A stretch of DNA of 64,000 nucleotides, taken from Larimichthys crocea. Its lineage: Eukaryota > Chordata > Actinopteri > Sciaenidae. The notes below the pieces were generated by a model, which did not search any database, had not been told where the DNA came from, and saw nothing but the letters and a program-made list of their open reading frames with translations. This document shows, in pieces, positions 38,303 to 49,674 of this stretch (position 1 is its first letter; each line of letters opens with the position of its first letter). The DNA lies in assembly GCF_000972845.2 (NCBI RefSeq), contig NC_040019.1, positions 12,229,001-12,293,000 on the forward strand, written 5' to 3'. Made by a program: the position numbers and the translations under genes.

Positions 38303-41300
38303 CTGGAAAATGAGAGTGAAAAATGAACTGGTGGTGGTTGTCCTTCCAGGCGCACACTCACACAGTCTATAAGGTTTAAGGATCATTGGTTGTGTTTCTT
38401 TAATGACTAAAATTCCACAGGTGGCTGCATAGACAGTAATTTAGATAATTTATCAGCCGCTAATCTGGTCAGCTCACTCTCTCCTATCAAAATGAAAGTC
38501 CTGAATGTTCAGGTGAACAGCTCCTTTGGGAAGCTCAGCAGTTCTGATTCAGTGGAGAAAATACTCCTCACGAGGAACATAATTTGATGGGCAGAAAACA
38601 CGGAGCGTATTACGTTTCAGTTGTTATGACTCAGTTCCCTTAAGTGCTGAAATTGCAAATCGCCACCATGCAGTGATATATCAAGCTGGATAGCAGCAAA
38701 GCTATAAAATGAATACCTCTGATCTGTGCTTGAGTGTGCGGTTCGGTTACCTAAAGACTCAGTGTGTGGCTGTTAAGAAGATACAGACACCATATGTGAG
38801 ATTCACAATCTCAACTAAATGCCAAGTGATGGAGCGCCATGGCAATAAAGTGTAACGGGACTGGAGAGGGGCATTGACACAGCGGAGATCAGGATGGTTT
38901 TGTGGTTAGATGGTTTTTATTTTTGCGCTTCAAATCCTGAGCGAATAGCAGTTATGATCAGACGCACCCACACACACGCACACTATTGCAGAGAGAGAAT
39001 AATGTGTACAATCATCTGATGGTATCTGTGTTTTATTGCCCTTCCAGTGGCACAGAAAGATGCTCTCTGTGTGGCTCCCTGCTGCACCCCGGTGACATAA
39101 AATCAGTCATTGGCCGACTAATCATCGTCAGAGCCGTCTACGCTGGTACTTTCTCCCTGTCTTTCATGATGAACTAGCTGTTGTAGTTGGATTATATGGT
39201 CTAGATAAACTGTCTTTTCTGTCAGTAATCAAACATGAGAATCTCTGTTTTTACAGCGAACACAGCTGGAAACACCACGCAGGTAACTGAAAACACTGTA
39301 TGCCGAAATTTAAATTTTTTCCCCCTTTATTTCGTGTATCCAAAAATCCAAACATGTGCTGCAGTGAGCTCTATTTCACACATGCTTTCCCCTCTAACAG
39401 GGCTTTTTTTAATGTATGATATGGTCACTTACTTCAACAGAACAGCTACGAGCTTAACTTTTGTTCTCTACCGCTGGTGGTGTAGTGCAGGATACACTGT
39501 CCGCATTGGGTATACCATTCCTAAATGCATTCTGATGCTCATCATTAAGTATTGTTCTGCAAGCTGAATGTTCCCTGTTTTGTTAGGATGGCGAAGACAT
39601 AGATAGTTCACTCAAAATGCTCCATTATTTCGCCGTCTCAGCCGTCTATGGGGCAGTATTGATTGCGAAATCTGCACCTCTTCTGTGTCTAATTGTGGTT
39701 TCACTCATAATGATCCTTACTCCCTGAAGTCAACCACCAGAAGTGACACTGGCCTATTTTTGGGTCTAGTCTCACATATCACTGTTTATAACACAGATGT
39801 TATCTTCCACTGGCCGGATACTAAATCAAGAGTATATCTGCTTCTCCAGGAACCACTACAAAACTGCCTACTGCCCCCAATCTCCAAAAAGACAAAGTCA
39901 GAAGTGGCCTGTGAACAGCAGACAGAAGTGCACCCTTCCTCTGGAGCATCAGGAGCTTCTTTAAATGACAGAAGAAAGAGTCTGTATTCGCCCCCATTGT
40001 GGAAATATGAGACCTGTCTTGGACCTTGCAGGCACACTGCAAAGATCAGTCCACCTGCTTACTCATAAGAAATAGTCAAGCTGGGTGACTGGTTTGAAAA
40101 TGATAAACTTTAAAAAGGGACTTTCAGGTCTTTGTGGTTTCATAGGCACAGGAAGTTCCTACATTTTGCCTTAAGAGCACGGCAAGCAATTTTTCAGACG
40201 CTCTTCTTTTTCAAAGTGCGATAAAATACACTGTGGTGCTAGGGAATGCATGTCTTCTTCCACCTCAACAACCTCTTCAGCAGCCTTGGTACATTACGGC
40301 TAATGGTTCATGTTGCACGGTCATCCTCTTGGAAACTGACAGAAGCCTGTGTAATAAGCCACATTCTGATGAAACGATGATTATCCGGAACAGGCTGAAC
40401 AAACCAAAGACGCAGTACAGAAAGATACTACAAGAGTGGGTTGAGATGTTTCTATAGATGAAAGGAACTACAAACACGTTACAGCAACCATGCAAGCCTG
40501 CAGGGTCTTGATATTAAATAAAGATTTTGGTTTGGGTACCACTTAAAAGATAATGAGGTCGTCAAACTGGAGCTTTTTGAACGCAGATGTACAGAAAATT
40601 CTATTACAAAGCCTAAACTTTGAGCAGATGATAGAGATATTTGTATTTTTAAGTGTCGCTTACCACCAATTCCAAAGCTAAAGTAGTTCCCTATGTTTGA
40701 AAGGGTTTCCTCAAATAAGCTGGAAAACGAGGCTTAACATCAGACAAATGGTAACTTTTATTGAATGAACTGCGTGACCTCCACCCAGAGGCTTATTTAG
40801 TGCTAGTCCACAGGACAAATGTGGACGTTTTTAGGCATCCATCACTGAGCTGGCAGTGTTGTTTTGCATTTACTGGCACATGAAGTGGCATCCCGGACAA
40901 CATAACAAGAGTAATGGCCATCAGACTATGAGGCTGCAGCACCACTTTGGACAGAGTGTATCATATAGCTCTATCTAGAAATGCAGGGAAGCTTCCACCT
41001 TGAGTAGTGTTTTCTCTGTCCTGGCAAATGGAGGAAAATCGCCGCTGTTACCGCAGCTTTTCATCTAAAGACAAAGCTGTCGGCGTATTTTCACTCGATC
41101 TTTCAGGAATGACAAAAAGAAAGTTTGTGTAAGAGTTACTTGAACAAAACTTTATAGAACAGTTTAATGTTTAATGATGTGTCGCCTGAGGTGCATTCAT
41201 GTGTTTTAAAATGTTTGTGTTTTTTTGGTCTTCTTCAGTCAAAGAAGAAAAATATCAGTGGCCTGTAATCATCATTGACTGATCAGGGACAGCCAGATGC

Positions 41301-42971
41301 CAGCTTCGATTAACTGTCAGTTGATTGTCCATCACATGTCCGACGGAGTGCAGACAGACAAATGAAAAGCTTTTTTTTTTTTTTAATTCAATCTTCACCT
41401 TCTGCTTAGCTACTAAAGCAACTTTAACTAAAGTTAAAGTCCAAGCATGGGAGGGTGTTTGTGGAAGGAAGGAAGTGATGAAAACCCTGTCAGATGTGGC
41501 CAAACTGACCTTTTGGAAAACCAGAAATAAAAAATTGATTCAGAGCTCAGGTGCAGCAGACCATGTCCTGATGTCAGCGTTGCTGGCATCAGGCCTCAGC
41601 AAAGAGTCTGGGTATTTCACACAGAGGAAACATAACTGAGTGTATCGTGTGTGCAGTTTCTTCTTAAGAAAAAAGTATTTAATAGCTTATTTGTTAAAAT
41701 TGAAGTTCTCTTTGTGTCGCCCACACACAGTCTAAAACAGATTTTTTTTAAAAAGGCCCCCACACAATGTCATAATTAAAGCATCTGTTGTGTTGGATGT
41801 GCAAAACAAAACTAGAAAGTCAAAAAAAAGGACAGGTACGCTGCCTCAAGGCAGAAGAAATCGAATCAGAAATGGATCTGTTTTACTGCTCTCGTTCTCG
41901 TCTTTAAGAAAAGAGAAGAACATCCCCAAGCAAAGAAGAAGTTTGAAAGAAAGTGAGCGACAGAAGTTGGGATGAGGAGCAAAAAACAAAAAATAGATGT
42001 ATCCCCTGAGGAGTTAAAAGTTTAGAAAGATTGAGCTTCAATGGGGACGGCCAAGAACTAAAACAGAAGTTTTTTGGAATAGACTCATATTTTCCATGCA
42101 GCGTAGTGTATTATCTATCCATCGTGACACACATAAGTTCATTTACAACCCCTGCCTTCACAGATCACTATGCATTGCTTACTGTAGTCTGTGTGGCTTC
42201 CTTCATTAAAACATATGACAAGATGAATTTACTGTTAATTAGATATCTGAAGGTGATCTGCTGAAAGGTAATTAGATTCTGAACACTGAACTGTACGCCA
42301 TCAGTTCAAATCGATTTGTTTATATCCTCATCAGTAGTGCTGCCTGTTTTTTAGTGGATTCATTTAGGGAGCTGCTCCAGCACACACACACATCACACAC
42401 CACACTGTGGGATCCTCTAATAAAACACAGGGATTGTCTGAACCTAGCATGGGATCTTTCACAGGAAAGCCCTGATAAAATAAATGATATGCTCTCATGG
42501 GTTTAGTGTGCCCCAGTCTTCTTATTAGCACATGCAGGTTATCACAGCCTGCTGTAAAAGAGGTCGATATAACCCCAAGGCAAATCCCGTGACGTGCGTC
42601 AATTTATGGGGGCGCATATCTGGGGTTTTCTTTTGTCCTGATTAGGTGAATAAAGTTTCCATACATTTCTTCTTTTTTTTTTATTATCATGCAGTGTGTA
42701 TCCTGGACTGCAGAGCGGTGTTAAAATTCAGAGCAAGTATTTAGAGAAGACAGCACTTGCTTTTTTTCCTGGATGTTCAAGAGTAGCCCAAAGAAAGCAG
42801 AGGAAAAAAAAAAACCTGCCAGCCCCTCGGCTCCACAGTACCTTAGAGTTTAGATAGAAGAAGACACATTTCACCAGCCCACACTCACCGGTGCTGTCAG
42901 GTAGAAAAACTTCAGACCCCCCTCCTCTCCTTCCTTCCTTCTCCTTAAGTAGGTAAGACAAGAAAACTTAC

Positions 42972-43076
42972 CACCCCAGTGTCCAGCTGCTCGGTAGTGA
43001 CAGAAGGAGCCGCTCCAGTCAGAGGTAAAACCCACATGGGACACCAACCAGCAGCATCTCGGAGAAATTTCCTCAT
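42972..43076 (-). CDS. mmp17: Matrix metalloproteinase-17 (MT4-MMP), exon 1
   Basis: Thirty-five codons begin MRKFLRDAAGWCPMW and end TTEQLDTGV, followed directly by a strong donor (GTAAGT). Joined in phase 0 to exon 2, the junction reads TEQLDTGV-DWLSKFGYL, matching the vertebrate MMP17 order of an LxxGV segment just before the propeptide W-L-x-x-F/Y-G-Y motif. The ATG is the first in frame after an upstream in-frame TAG about 20 codons before it, which supports the start. Residues around 11-24 (GWCPMWVLPLTGAA) form the hydrophobic core of a short signal peptide, with likely cleavage near APS. The rest of the protein (catalytic domain, hemopexin domain, GPI signal) lies beyond the left edge of the window. 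Confidence 0.82.
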
Positions 43077-43620
43077 CACACTGGTGTGAACAACCAAAAT
43101 CGTGATGCCCGAATGAACAGGCTGACCGGCTAAGGGCTACAAGACTCCGACCCCCTGCAGCCGCATCCGTGCGAAGGAGTGAGAGGTCCGAGGACAGCAA
43201 TCCTGGAAAATAAGATAACCTACCGTCACTGTATGCGTCAAACAATAAAAAAACACTATAAAAACCAGTGAGGGGTAAAACCCTTAGAGCGTAATTGGTA
43301 TTTTATGTCCGAGAACTGCATCTTGTATAATGACACCAGTGGTCATAGTCAGAATGACTGCGTAAATTTATGAAATTCTATATTTGTTTTTTATGGTTTG
43401 ATATCAAAAGTCCAAAGTACGAGGTGCTATCCCCGGCGCAGAGCCGACTCCCCTCTCTTCGCCTGGGCGTCCTCGTGAGCGTTGAGAATGAAAGCGAAGC
43501 TGGGCGGCCTGTTGTCGGAGCGTCAGACTCAACCAAGCAAGAGCCGAGGCATCAGGAACCTCTACAACTGCGCATAGATCATTAAATTGCACGCAAACAT
43601 CAAACCTTCACTGCGCGTGA
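43077..43620 (-). promoter_or_regulatory. mmp17: mmp17 5' UTR and probable promoter region
   Basis: Upstream of the mmp17 start codon the sequence becomes GC- and CpG-rich, most clearly at 43410-43600. A good acceptor on the minus strand (CTTATTTTCCAG, exon side beginning at 43202) hints at a spliced 5' UTR whose first exon would lie in the CpG-rich block. No TATA box is evident. Open frames here on both strands are by-products of base composition. The transcription start cannot be fixed from sequence alone. Confidence 0.45.
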
Positions 43621-45836
43621 TTTTAAACCGTGGATCATGATGATGACACAAAGTTTGATATTTGAATTTACTTTAAAATCTTCGAAAGCAGTGAAAATTG
43701 CAAATTGACAACCTTAGCCATAGTAATAATTCGCCTAATGACAAGATGTCATAGTTTAATAAGTTAATTCTATTGAATTAGAAACAAGAAGTAGGTCATA
43801 AAGATTGGCAGAAAATTTCCGAGATCTGTTAAAAATGTGTCTTAAGTTCTATAGAAGTATCCAAAGATTGCTAATAGTTTGAAGTGATGGTGGAAAATAT
43901 GTCATACTATTATTATCGTTTGTGTGTTCCCGTGTTTGTTAGAAAGAAAGTATTGTTTTAGTTTTGACGTGATTAGGAATTTGTTAGCTTGAAAACGGTT
44001 TTTACTTGTTACTGATGGAAGTAGGGGACCCTCGGAATAAAGTTAACCCATTTATTATAGCACTGGGCCACATAAGTATGTGATATCGATTTGTGTTGTT
44101 TCAGGCACATCCTCTTATCGTTCACTAATTTATGCACGTCGCGTTAATTGTGCGTTTAATATTTACTGTGATATTGTGGATGGACCCTGATATAATAGTT
44201 TGGAAGAAAACTTAACGTATCAAGAATAATCACCAAATTTTTCATGAGAAGAGGTAATAAAATATTTGCATTCCAACTTTATGGAACATGGGGTAGATGT
44301 ATTCACTAATAACACGTACGTTACTTTTTTGAACGAATTGCAGGAGTTTTACATAATACATTTCACATATGAATACCTGTTATGTATATGGTGACAAATA
44401 AAACAGTTTGTTATCCAACATAGTAGCCTAAATTAAATGATTAAGTAGTCCAAATTCTATTGAGGGCGTAAGACAGTTAAATTTATGGATTACCATTAAC
44501 AATACTAATATAGTTAGGTATCATTATTATTAATTACCATAATCCGTATTTCACAGGTCTACAGCAGGTAGACTGACTGGTTTTAGATATGCTACACTGC
44601 TATATCAGACTACTATGCTATATCAGTATAGTATTAAAAATTCATAGAAAACAACACCAGTTTTGAAATCCCGTAGGATTGTGGTTCCTCCTATAGGCAG
44701 TTATTGATCGACATTGTACAGGTTCACACATAAGTCTACCCACCTGCCGAATTTAGCTGGGCTTTATTTATAATTGTTCAAATTTCAAACGTCCAGTGGG
44801 CAAATACTTTAGGAAGTTTTGTTTATGAAAGTTTTTTTGAACAGCGTGTGAGAAATTGTGATTCAGCTTTTAAGGGACTATTTAAATCTCGGTTCTGGCG
44901 CTTTAATCATGATTCATGCAAAAATATAGAACAGGTGCATGCCCTAAAGAGGGACAATTAAGGATGGATATGTGTAAACAATGTAAATGTCGCTAATCAG
45001 ATGCTGCCTCAGTGATTAAGGAGGTGTGGCTATGACTATAATGTTTTAATAATAAGTATTACTATCGGTCCTGCCAGAGCTTAAACCGTTTTGGCATCAG
45101 AGTTTTGTGGGTATTCCCAGGATCGGGACTTCCTTGGATCTGACAGATTGATTGCCAAGCCAGGTAGACAACAAGCATAAAAACTCCATGTAATAATGAG
45201 TCAAAGGAAGCCTGCTGTCAATTTTACGTCGAAAGTTTGGAAGCACTTCCAAGCACAGCGATTATGATTTGATTCTGTACATCCCGAGGCTTCAAGAAAG
45301 CGAGCAAGATCTTCAACGGCAACGAACGCAATTCAAGCCCTCAAAGTGGCAATTATCCATCACCTCTTAAATGTTCACTTAAGACCTAACTGAGGCTACC
45401 GGATGACTATGAGCGACCCTTGAGATGAACACCCACTACCGCTGCAAACACTCACCCGTGGAGGGGTGCATCTAAAAAAGAACGATTTGATAAAAGCCAA
45501 AGCAAGCTTTATGTTAGCATACTGTTTACAATCCACCGACGAATGGCTCGACAACAGGTAAATGTGAATCATCCATGAAAGAATCTTGAATAAAGAGATG
45601 CAGGATGCACGACATGCAAAACATCACCCCATGGAATCTTACTACTCGGTGTGGTCTACTTTGATTGACAGTGATCCTTAACCTACATGCCTGTTACTAA
45701 TGATTCACATTCTCCTTTATTATACCAAACTCACAGCTTGGCTGGCAAAGAACGCATAAGTGAGAGATGCATAGACCGAGCACGGCCGACATATACATAG
45801 CTTATCCATTTGTATCTATGTGCTTGGCGGTCATTG
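43621..45836. other. AT-rich intergenic stretch, no gene seen
   Basis: About 2.2 kb of AT-rich sequence upstream of mmp17, ending at an assembly gap. I see no exon, repeat family or long open frame. Confidence 0.7.
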
Positions 45837-45936
45837 NNNNNNNNNNNNNNNNNNNNNNNNNNNNNNNNNNNNNNNNNNNNNNNNNNNNNNNNNNNNNNNN
45901 NNNNNNNNNNNNNNNNNNNNNNNNNNNNNNNNNNNN
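45837..45936. other. Assembly gap (100 N)
   Basis: Exactly 100 N bases, the conventional placeholder for a gap of unknown size. It abuts the outer end of the left arm of the inverted duplication, a typical place for an assembler to break. Confidence 0.98.
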
Positions 45937-46242
45937 TATATTAAGTGTGTGTGTGAAGGTGTATAGAGGCAATTAGCTTAAAGAACTTTGTAGAAAGGCG
46001 CTTGTGAAGTTCAGTCCATTTCCTCGTAGTAGTTTAGTCAGATCTGCCACATCCAACATGGCGGGACCTGTTGAAGTACGATTCAGTGCTGAATGCGGCG
46101 CCGTCTATGTATATATGTCATGTATATATGTCTATGGTTTCTTGGGTAAACTTATGATTTCAGGCCTGTCTTGCAAAGGAGTACTGTAATGCATGATAAA
46201 GACATAGAAAGTAATGTACACTGTCACAGATACAAAAAAACG

Positions 46243-46259
46243 TAAAAAAAAAAAAAAAA

Positions 46260-46296
<37 letters not shown>
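46243..46296. repeat. Poly(A) and (AT)n microsatellite
   Basis: An A-run followed by about 33 bases of AT. The corresponding place in the right arm (53400-53470) has a longer, interrupted AT tract and a T-run, so this block evolves fast in both arms. Confidence 0.9.
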
Positions 46297-46302
<6 letters not shown>

Positions 46303-46436
46303 AGGCCACACTATCAGTCAGCTCAAAAGCTCAAAAGTTACCAAGAATGAAGTTCGTCATGGGTTTTTTTCAGTTTTGCTTGCTCAGTAAAGTAGTTTAC
46401 ATAAATAAAGGATATTGGATGAATTTTTTGTATTGT

Positions 46437-46692
46437 GATATGTCCCGCGACCAATGATATGTCCGCGGACCAATGAATAGCCAGGAGGAGTTACTGTTAG
46501 GGCGCTGTGGTCCCCCCCGTGTACCTCTATATTAAATCTGAAGCACAGGTAAAGTGCCGTGATTCTGTTTGCGTTAGCATTCCGGATCTCACCGTTGCTT
46601 CAGATAGCTTAGTCCGTCAGAACGTAACGGGAATACTTTTTTTCTCTTGGAGTTTTTCTTCGGAGGTTGAGCTTCATACCTTCTTGATCGCG
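46437..46692 (+). promoter_or_regulatory. Promoter-like block and 5' UTR exon, left SGNH copy
   Basis: Two adjacent 19-bp units of the form GATATGTCCGCGGACCAAT (46437-46455, 46456-46474) each end in a CCAAT box and contain the palindrome CCGCGG; the first unit has mutated to CCCGCG. About 55 bases downstream is a TATA-like CTCTATATTA (near 46525-46534). A non-coding first exon then ends at 46692 before a strong donor (GTAAGT). The layout mirrors the right arm. Confidence 0.5.
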
Positions 46693-47591
46693 GTAAGTAA
46701 CTTGTTACGTGTATGGATTGTTGTTGTAATGTGATGTTTATGTACTGCATTTTTACAGTATGAACGCGCATTGTGGTCTGCGTCCTGATTAGATAAGGGA
46801 GTACTGTACAAAATGGGTTAGGTTAGGGTTCGGAGAAAAGTGTGTGATTATGGGTCTTACGGCTTTAAACATGTTTAATAATTGTAAAAAATAAAGCAGA
46901 TTTCTGTGTTGTGGATGAGATAGTTAGTGGCACTAATGGCTTGTACATGGCGCATGGCATGTATTCAATGTAATGTGATGTTTAGATCTTGTAAACATGA
47001 CAATGCAACGTTAAGGGTGCGCTCACCTGGCCGAAAGCATGCAGTGAATTCCTGCATCTCACAAAAGGATGATAATCACCCATAATTGTTCCTCTTTAAA
47101 TGGAGATTAGCAACGCCCGAATGTTTGCATGAATGCAAACATGTCACAAAAGGATGATAATCACCGGTAATTGTTGGTCAGTTAGTGCAGTTGCCCCTCA
47201 TACTATACAAATTGCGTTCGGCTAGCCAGATTTACATGAATGCTCATTACTAATACAGTATTGAAAAATATTGTTACTTATTACAACATTACATCTGCAA
47301 AAGTTTGAACTTTGAGAGTGTTAAATAAGACAGAAATGTGAGAAAATGTTAATGGCTGTCTGAGAAAAGTGTGTGGTATGCTAGTGAATATTGAGGCTTA
47401 ATGTGGTATTGGTATTTGTATTACATGTGTTGATACTTGTGTGGGGGAAACATAATTCATTGGTATTCATAATCATAGTTCATTGTTGCACTGGCACATT
47501 TTCGCCACTTTATGGGACACAATAAAGTGTTGTTCTGACATTCTACTTAAGTTAGGTGCTTAATGCAATGTTGTTTATCCTGATGTTTTAG

Positions 47592-48995
47592 ATGCGCGTG
47601 GGAAGTCGTACCGTCGCTCTCAGCTGCCAAGAGGAGGATGGAGAGGCAGGAGAGTTGGACGACCTCTCTGGACGGCAACCGCGTGGACGGTGTAGCCTTT
47701 GGGTATGTACACTGGTTTTGTTGTTTTCCCTTGAATGGATTTGTCTTTGTTGGTCTCATGTGATACTGACTAACTTATTGTATGTCGGTTTCTCAGTTGG
47801 TGTTACCGGACGGCGGCACAAGGTGTTGAGGTGGGAGGAGTCGCAGCTGACCAACAAGCCGCGTCGTGGTGATTCCAGCTGCGTGCCTAACAAGAAGTAT
47901 ATCCGGGCGAAATGATATAAGAGGCAATGGACGCATCAAGTATACAATGCATGTACCAACTCCTCCTCTGTTTCATTTCATTTCAGTTTGTTCTTGTTGG
48001 TGGGATTCCAACCTGCGTGCCTTGGTGGATGGGCTTTGTCCTGATGCCAGAGGGACCGCTGTCCTTTGGCTTCATGTGCACTCCTGGGGCGACCGCAGCG
48101 CACCTGAGGACCGAGCTCAGGGCTGCTGTGGTTCCTCGCCAGCCCGAAGCGTCATCGTCCTGGCTCCCAGCACAAACCTGACTGCTGGCAGGGACTGGAC
48201 AACTCGTCTGCAGACTTTGCCGCCCTGCTCAAGACTGCACGCAGCCGTTGGGCCAACGTAAGTGTGGATTTAGGGTTTATAAGACTAGATGATGTGTGTA
48301 TTTCGGCAATTTTAAGATTATTGGCCTGTGTAATAACAGGACAGTAAATGACAGGTTGTGGTGCTGGACTTTCCGCCTCGTCTGAGTGTGGAAGAGGACA
48401 AACAGAAGCTGCTGCGCATGGCGTACCACAGTGCTTGTGCGGACCAGGGAATGTGTAAAATTACACTGATATGTTTAAAGATTATTTATTTACAGCTATG
48501 CTACTGAAATATCATTCGCAAAGTTAATTACACAAACTCATCACTTGATATGTAGTAATTATTATGTCATTCATATTTCTTTAGGTGTTCCTTACTATCA
48601 CATCTGTGAGAATTCCCTCTGCCCCAGCGTGACTTGTGGGCCAGAGATGGTGTAAGTAAAGTTTGTTTTTTTGTCAGCAAAAGATTGCACAACTGGGAAA
48701 TAACCGTATAGTCTAATGTAAATAAGCAGTTTATTGGCAATGAATGATAGTAACTCTTTTCTTTGTTTTTTCAGACACACCTGAGTGATAGCGAGGGTAT
48801 GCCGATCCTCGCGTACCTCTTTGGCAGGCGGCTGACAGGCAGCTTGCAGAACCAGAGCCAGAGCCACCCGGGGCGCCGATTCCCACTTGCCCGTATCGTC
48901 CCCGTTTTGCCACCCAGGTGGTAGTGAGGGGATCGAGCCACAGCCACCCCAGCAGCCAACCCAGATGGCGGGATTACAGTGGTGAACGGCAGAAG
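47592..48995 (+). pseudogene. SGNH-hydrolase-like gene, decayed left copy
   Basis: Exon equivalents are at 47592-47702, 47797-47897, 47987-48257, 48355-48448, 48585-48651 and 48775-48995, in the same order as the right copy. One-base deletions just after the ATG and again near 47621 destroy the N-terminal frame. The donor after the second exon has changed from GTATT to TATAT. In the third exon a one-base loss before, and a one-base gain after, the catalytic motif turn VVGDSHLR into out-of-frame VGGIPTCV, although the frame recovers at [12 protein letters not shown]. The later DGTHLSD block is also frameshifted in the final exon. The copy therefore cannot make the active protein. It reads toward the spacer, tail to tail with the intact copy. 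Confidence 0.85.
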
Positions 48996-49119
48996 GTATA
49001 TATATCTGATTTATGGATCGGTTTCTACGGAATGCATATCACATAATCTAATCTGTGGCATAACACTACTTTCATGTCTAACCACAAGCATTTGTTTCTT
49101 CCATTTTAGTGCAGTTTGC

Positions 49120-49674
49120 CTGAAGCTGAGCAAGGTTATGGAGTTGTCACCTACCTTCGCATAAAAAATGAAAAGGGTTCAGTCCACTGTTCATTCATTA
49201 TTGGAAAGTCCAGAGTTTCTCCATTGAAACCAACAACGATCCCGAGACTGGAATTAACAGCTGCTGCTGTTGCCGTAAAGATGGACAGACTCATGCATAA
49301 AGAGCTAAAAATGCCACTAGAAGAATCCATTTTTTGGTCAGATAGTACTACTGTGCTGAGATACATTGCTATGAGAATATTAGATTTAAAACCTTTGTGG
49401 CAACAGAGTGTCACTTATCAGAGACAACACTAAGCCAAGTCAGTGGAGGTATGTGAACTCTGAGCTAAACACAGCCGACCACGCATCCAGAGGCAATGAA
49501 CGCAGACACGTTCATAAATGTCAGAACTGGACTGATGGACCCGACTTTTTGAAGAAAGATGAGAAACACTGGCCAGTTTCTCCTGATATCAAAGAGATAC
49601 AGAAAGATGATGTTGAAGTTAAAGCTGCAGTGAGTGTGAATGCAACAAATGCATATGAGAATACACTAAGCTGA
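49120..49674 (+). mobile_element. BEL/Pao retrotransposon pol fragment (RNase H region)
   Basis: The plus strand encodes, in two frames, the RNase H-like part of a Pao/BEL polyprotein: the segment beginning [11 protein letters not shown], then TIPRLELTAAAVAVKMDRL, then FWSDSTTVLRYI. After a frameshift near 49400-49430 it continues with PSQWRYVNSELNTADHASRG. Those blocks and their order are standard for BEL/Pao elements. The first 37 or so bases lie inside the inverted-repeat arm and recur in the right arm. No LTR, protease or integrase accompanies it, so this is a dead fragment. It ends at about 49674, where Gypsy-type sequence begins. Confidence 0.85.

Larger units (their letters stand above)
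4119..42971 (-). other. mmp17: mmp17 intron 1 (38.9 kb)
   Basis: The intron lies between the exon 1 donor (GTAAGT) and the exon 2 acceptor. I found no convincing nested gene on either strand. Open frames here are short, have no recognisable domain and often run through low-complexity sequence. It contains the old repeats, LINE pieces, hairpins and microsatellites listed separately, and one weak candidate exon at 38167-38302. Other stretches over 300 bases are unremarkable AT-rich sequence in which I see nothing specific. Confidence 0.85.
45937..49156 (+). repeat. Large inverted duplication, left arm
   Basis: Read on the plus strand, this arm matches the reverse complement of 50484-53768 throughout: outer tail, transcribed-strand promoter block, intron 1, seven exons and their introns, up to the common inner text 'gagttgtcacctacct'. 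Differences are scattered substitutions and one-base indels plus changes in the AT microsatellite, so this is an old duplication rather than an assembly echo. The outer start is truncated by the N gap. The outermost 80 bases resemble the tail of a common fish retroposon. Confidence 0.93.

Noticed and set aside
42871..43245. 124-codon open frame overlapping mmp17 exon 1
   Set aside because: It runs in another frame, crosses the GTAAGT donor and resembles no family; it is a shadow of the real exon and its leader.
43404..43592. GC-rich open frame upstream of mmp17, considered as its coding exon 1
   Set aside because: It lacks a signal peptide core and a suitable donor, while 42972-43076 gives the expected LxxGV end, donor and phase.
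47927..48181. 84-codon plus-strand frame treated as a small gene
   Set aside because: It is one exon of the decayed SGNH copy with intron sequence upstream, not an independent gene.
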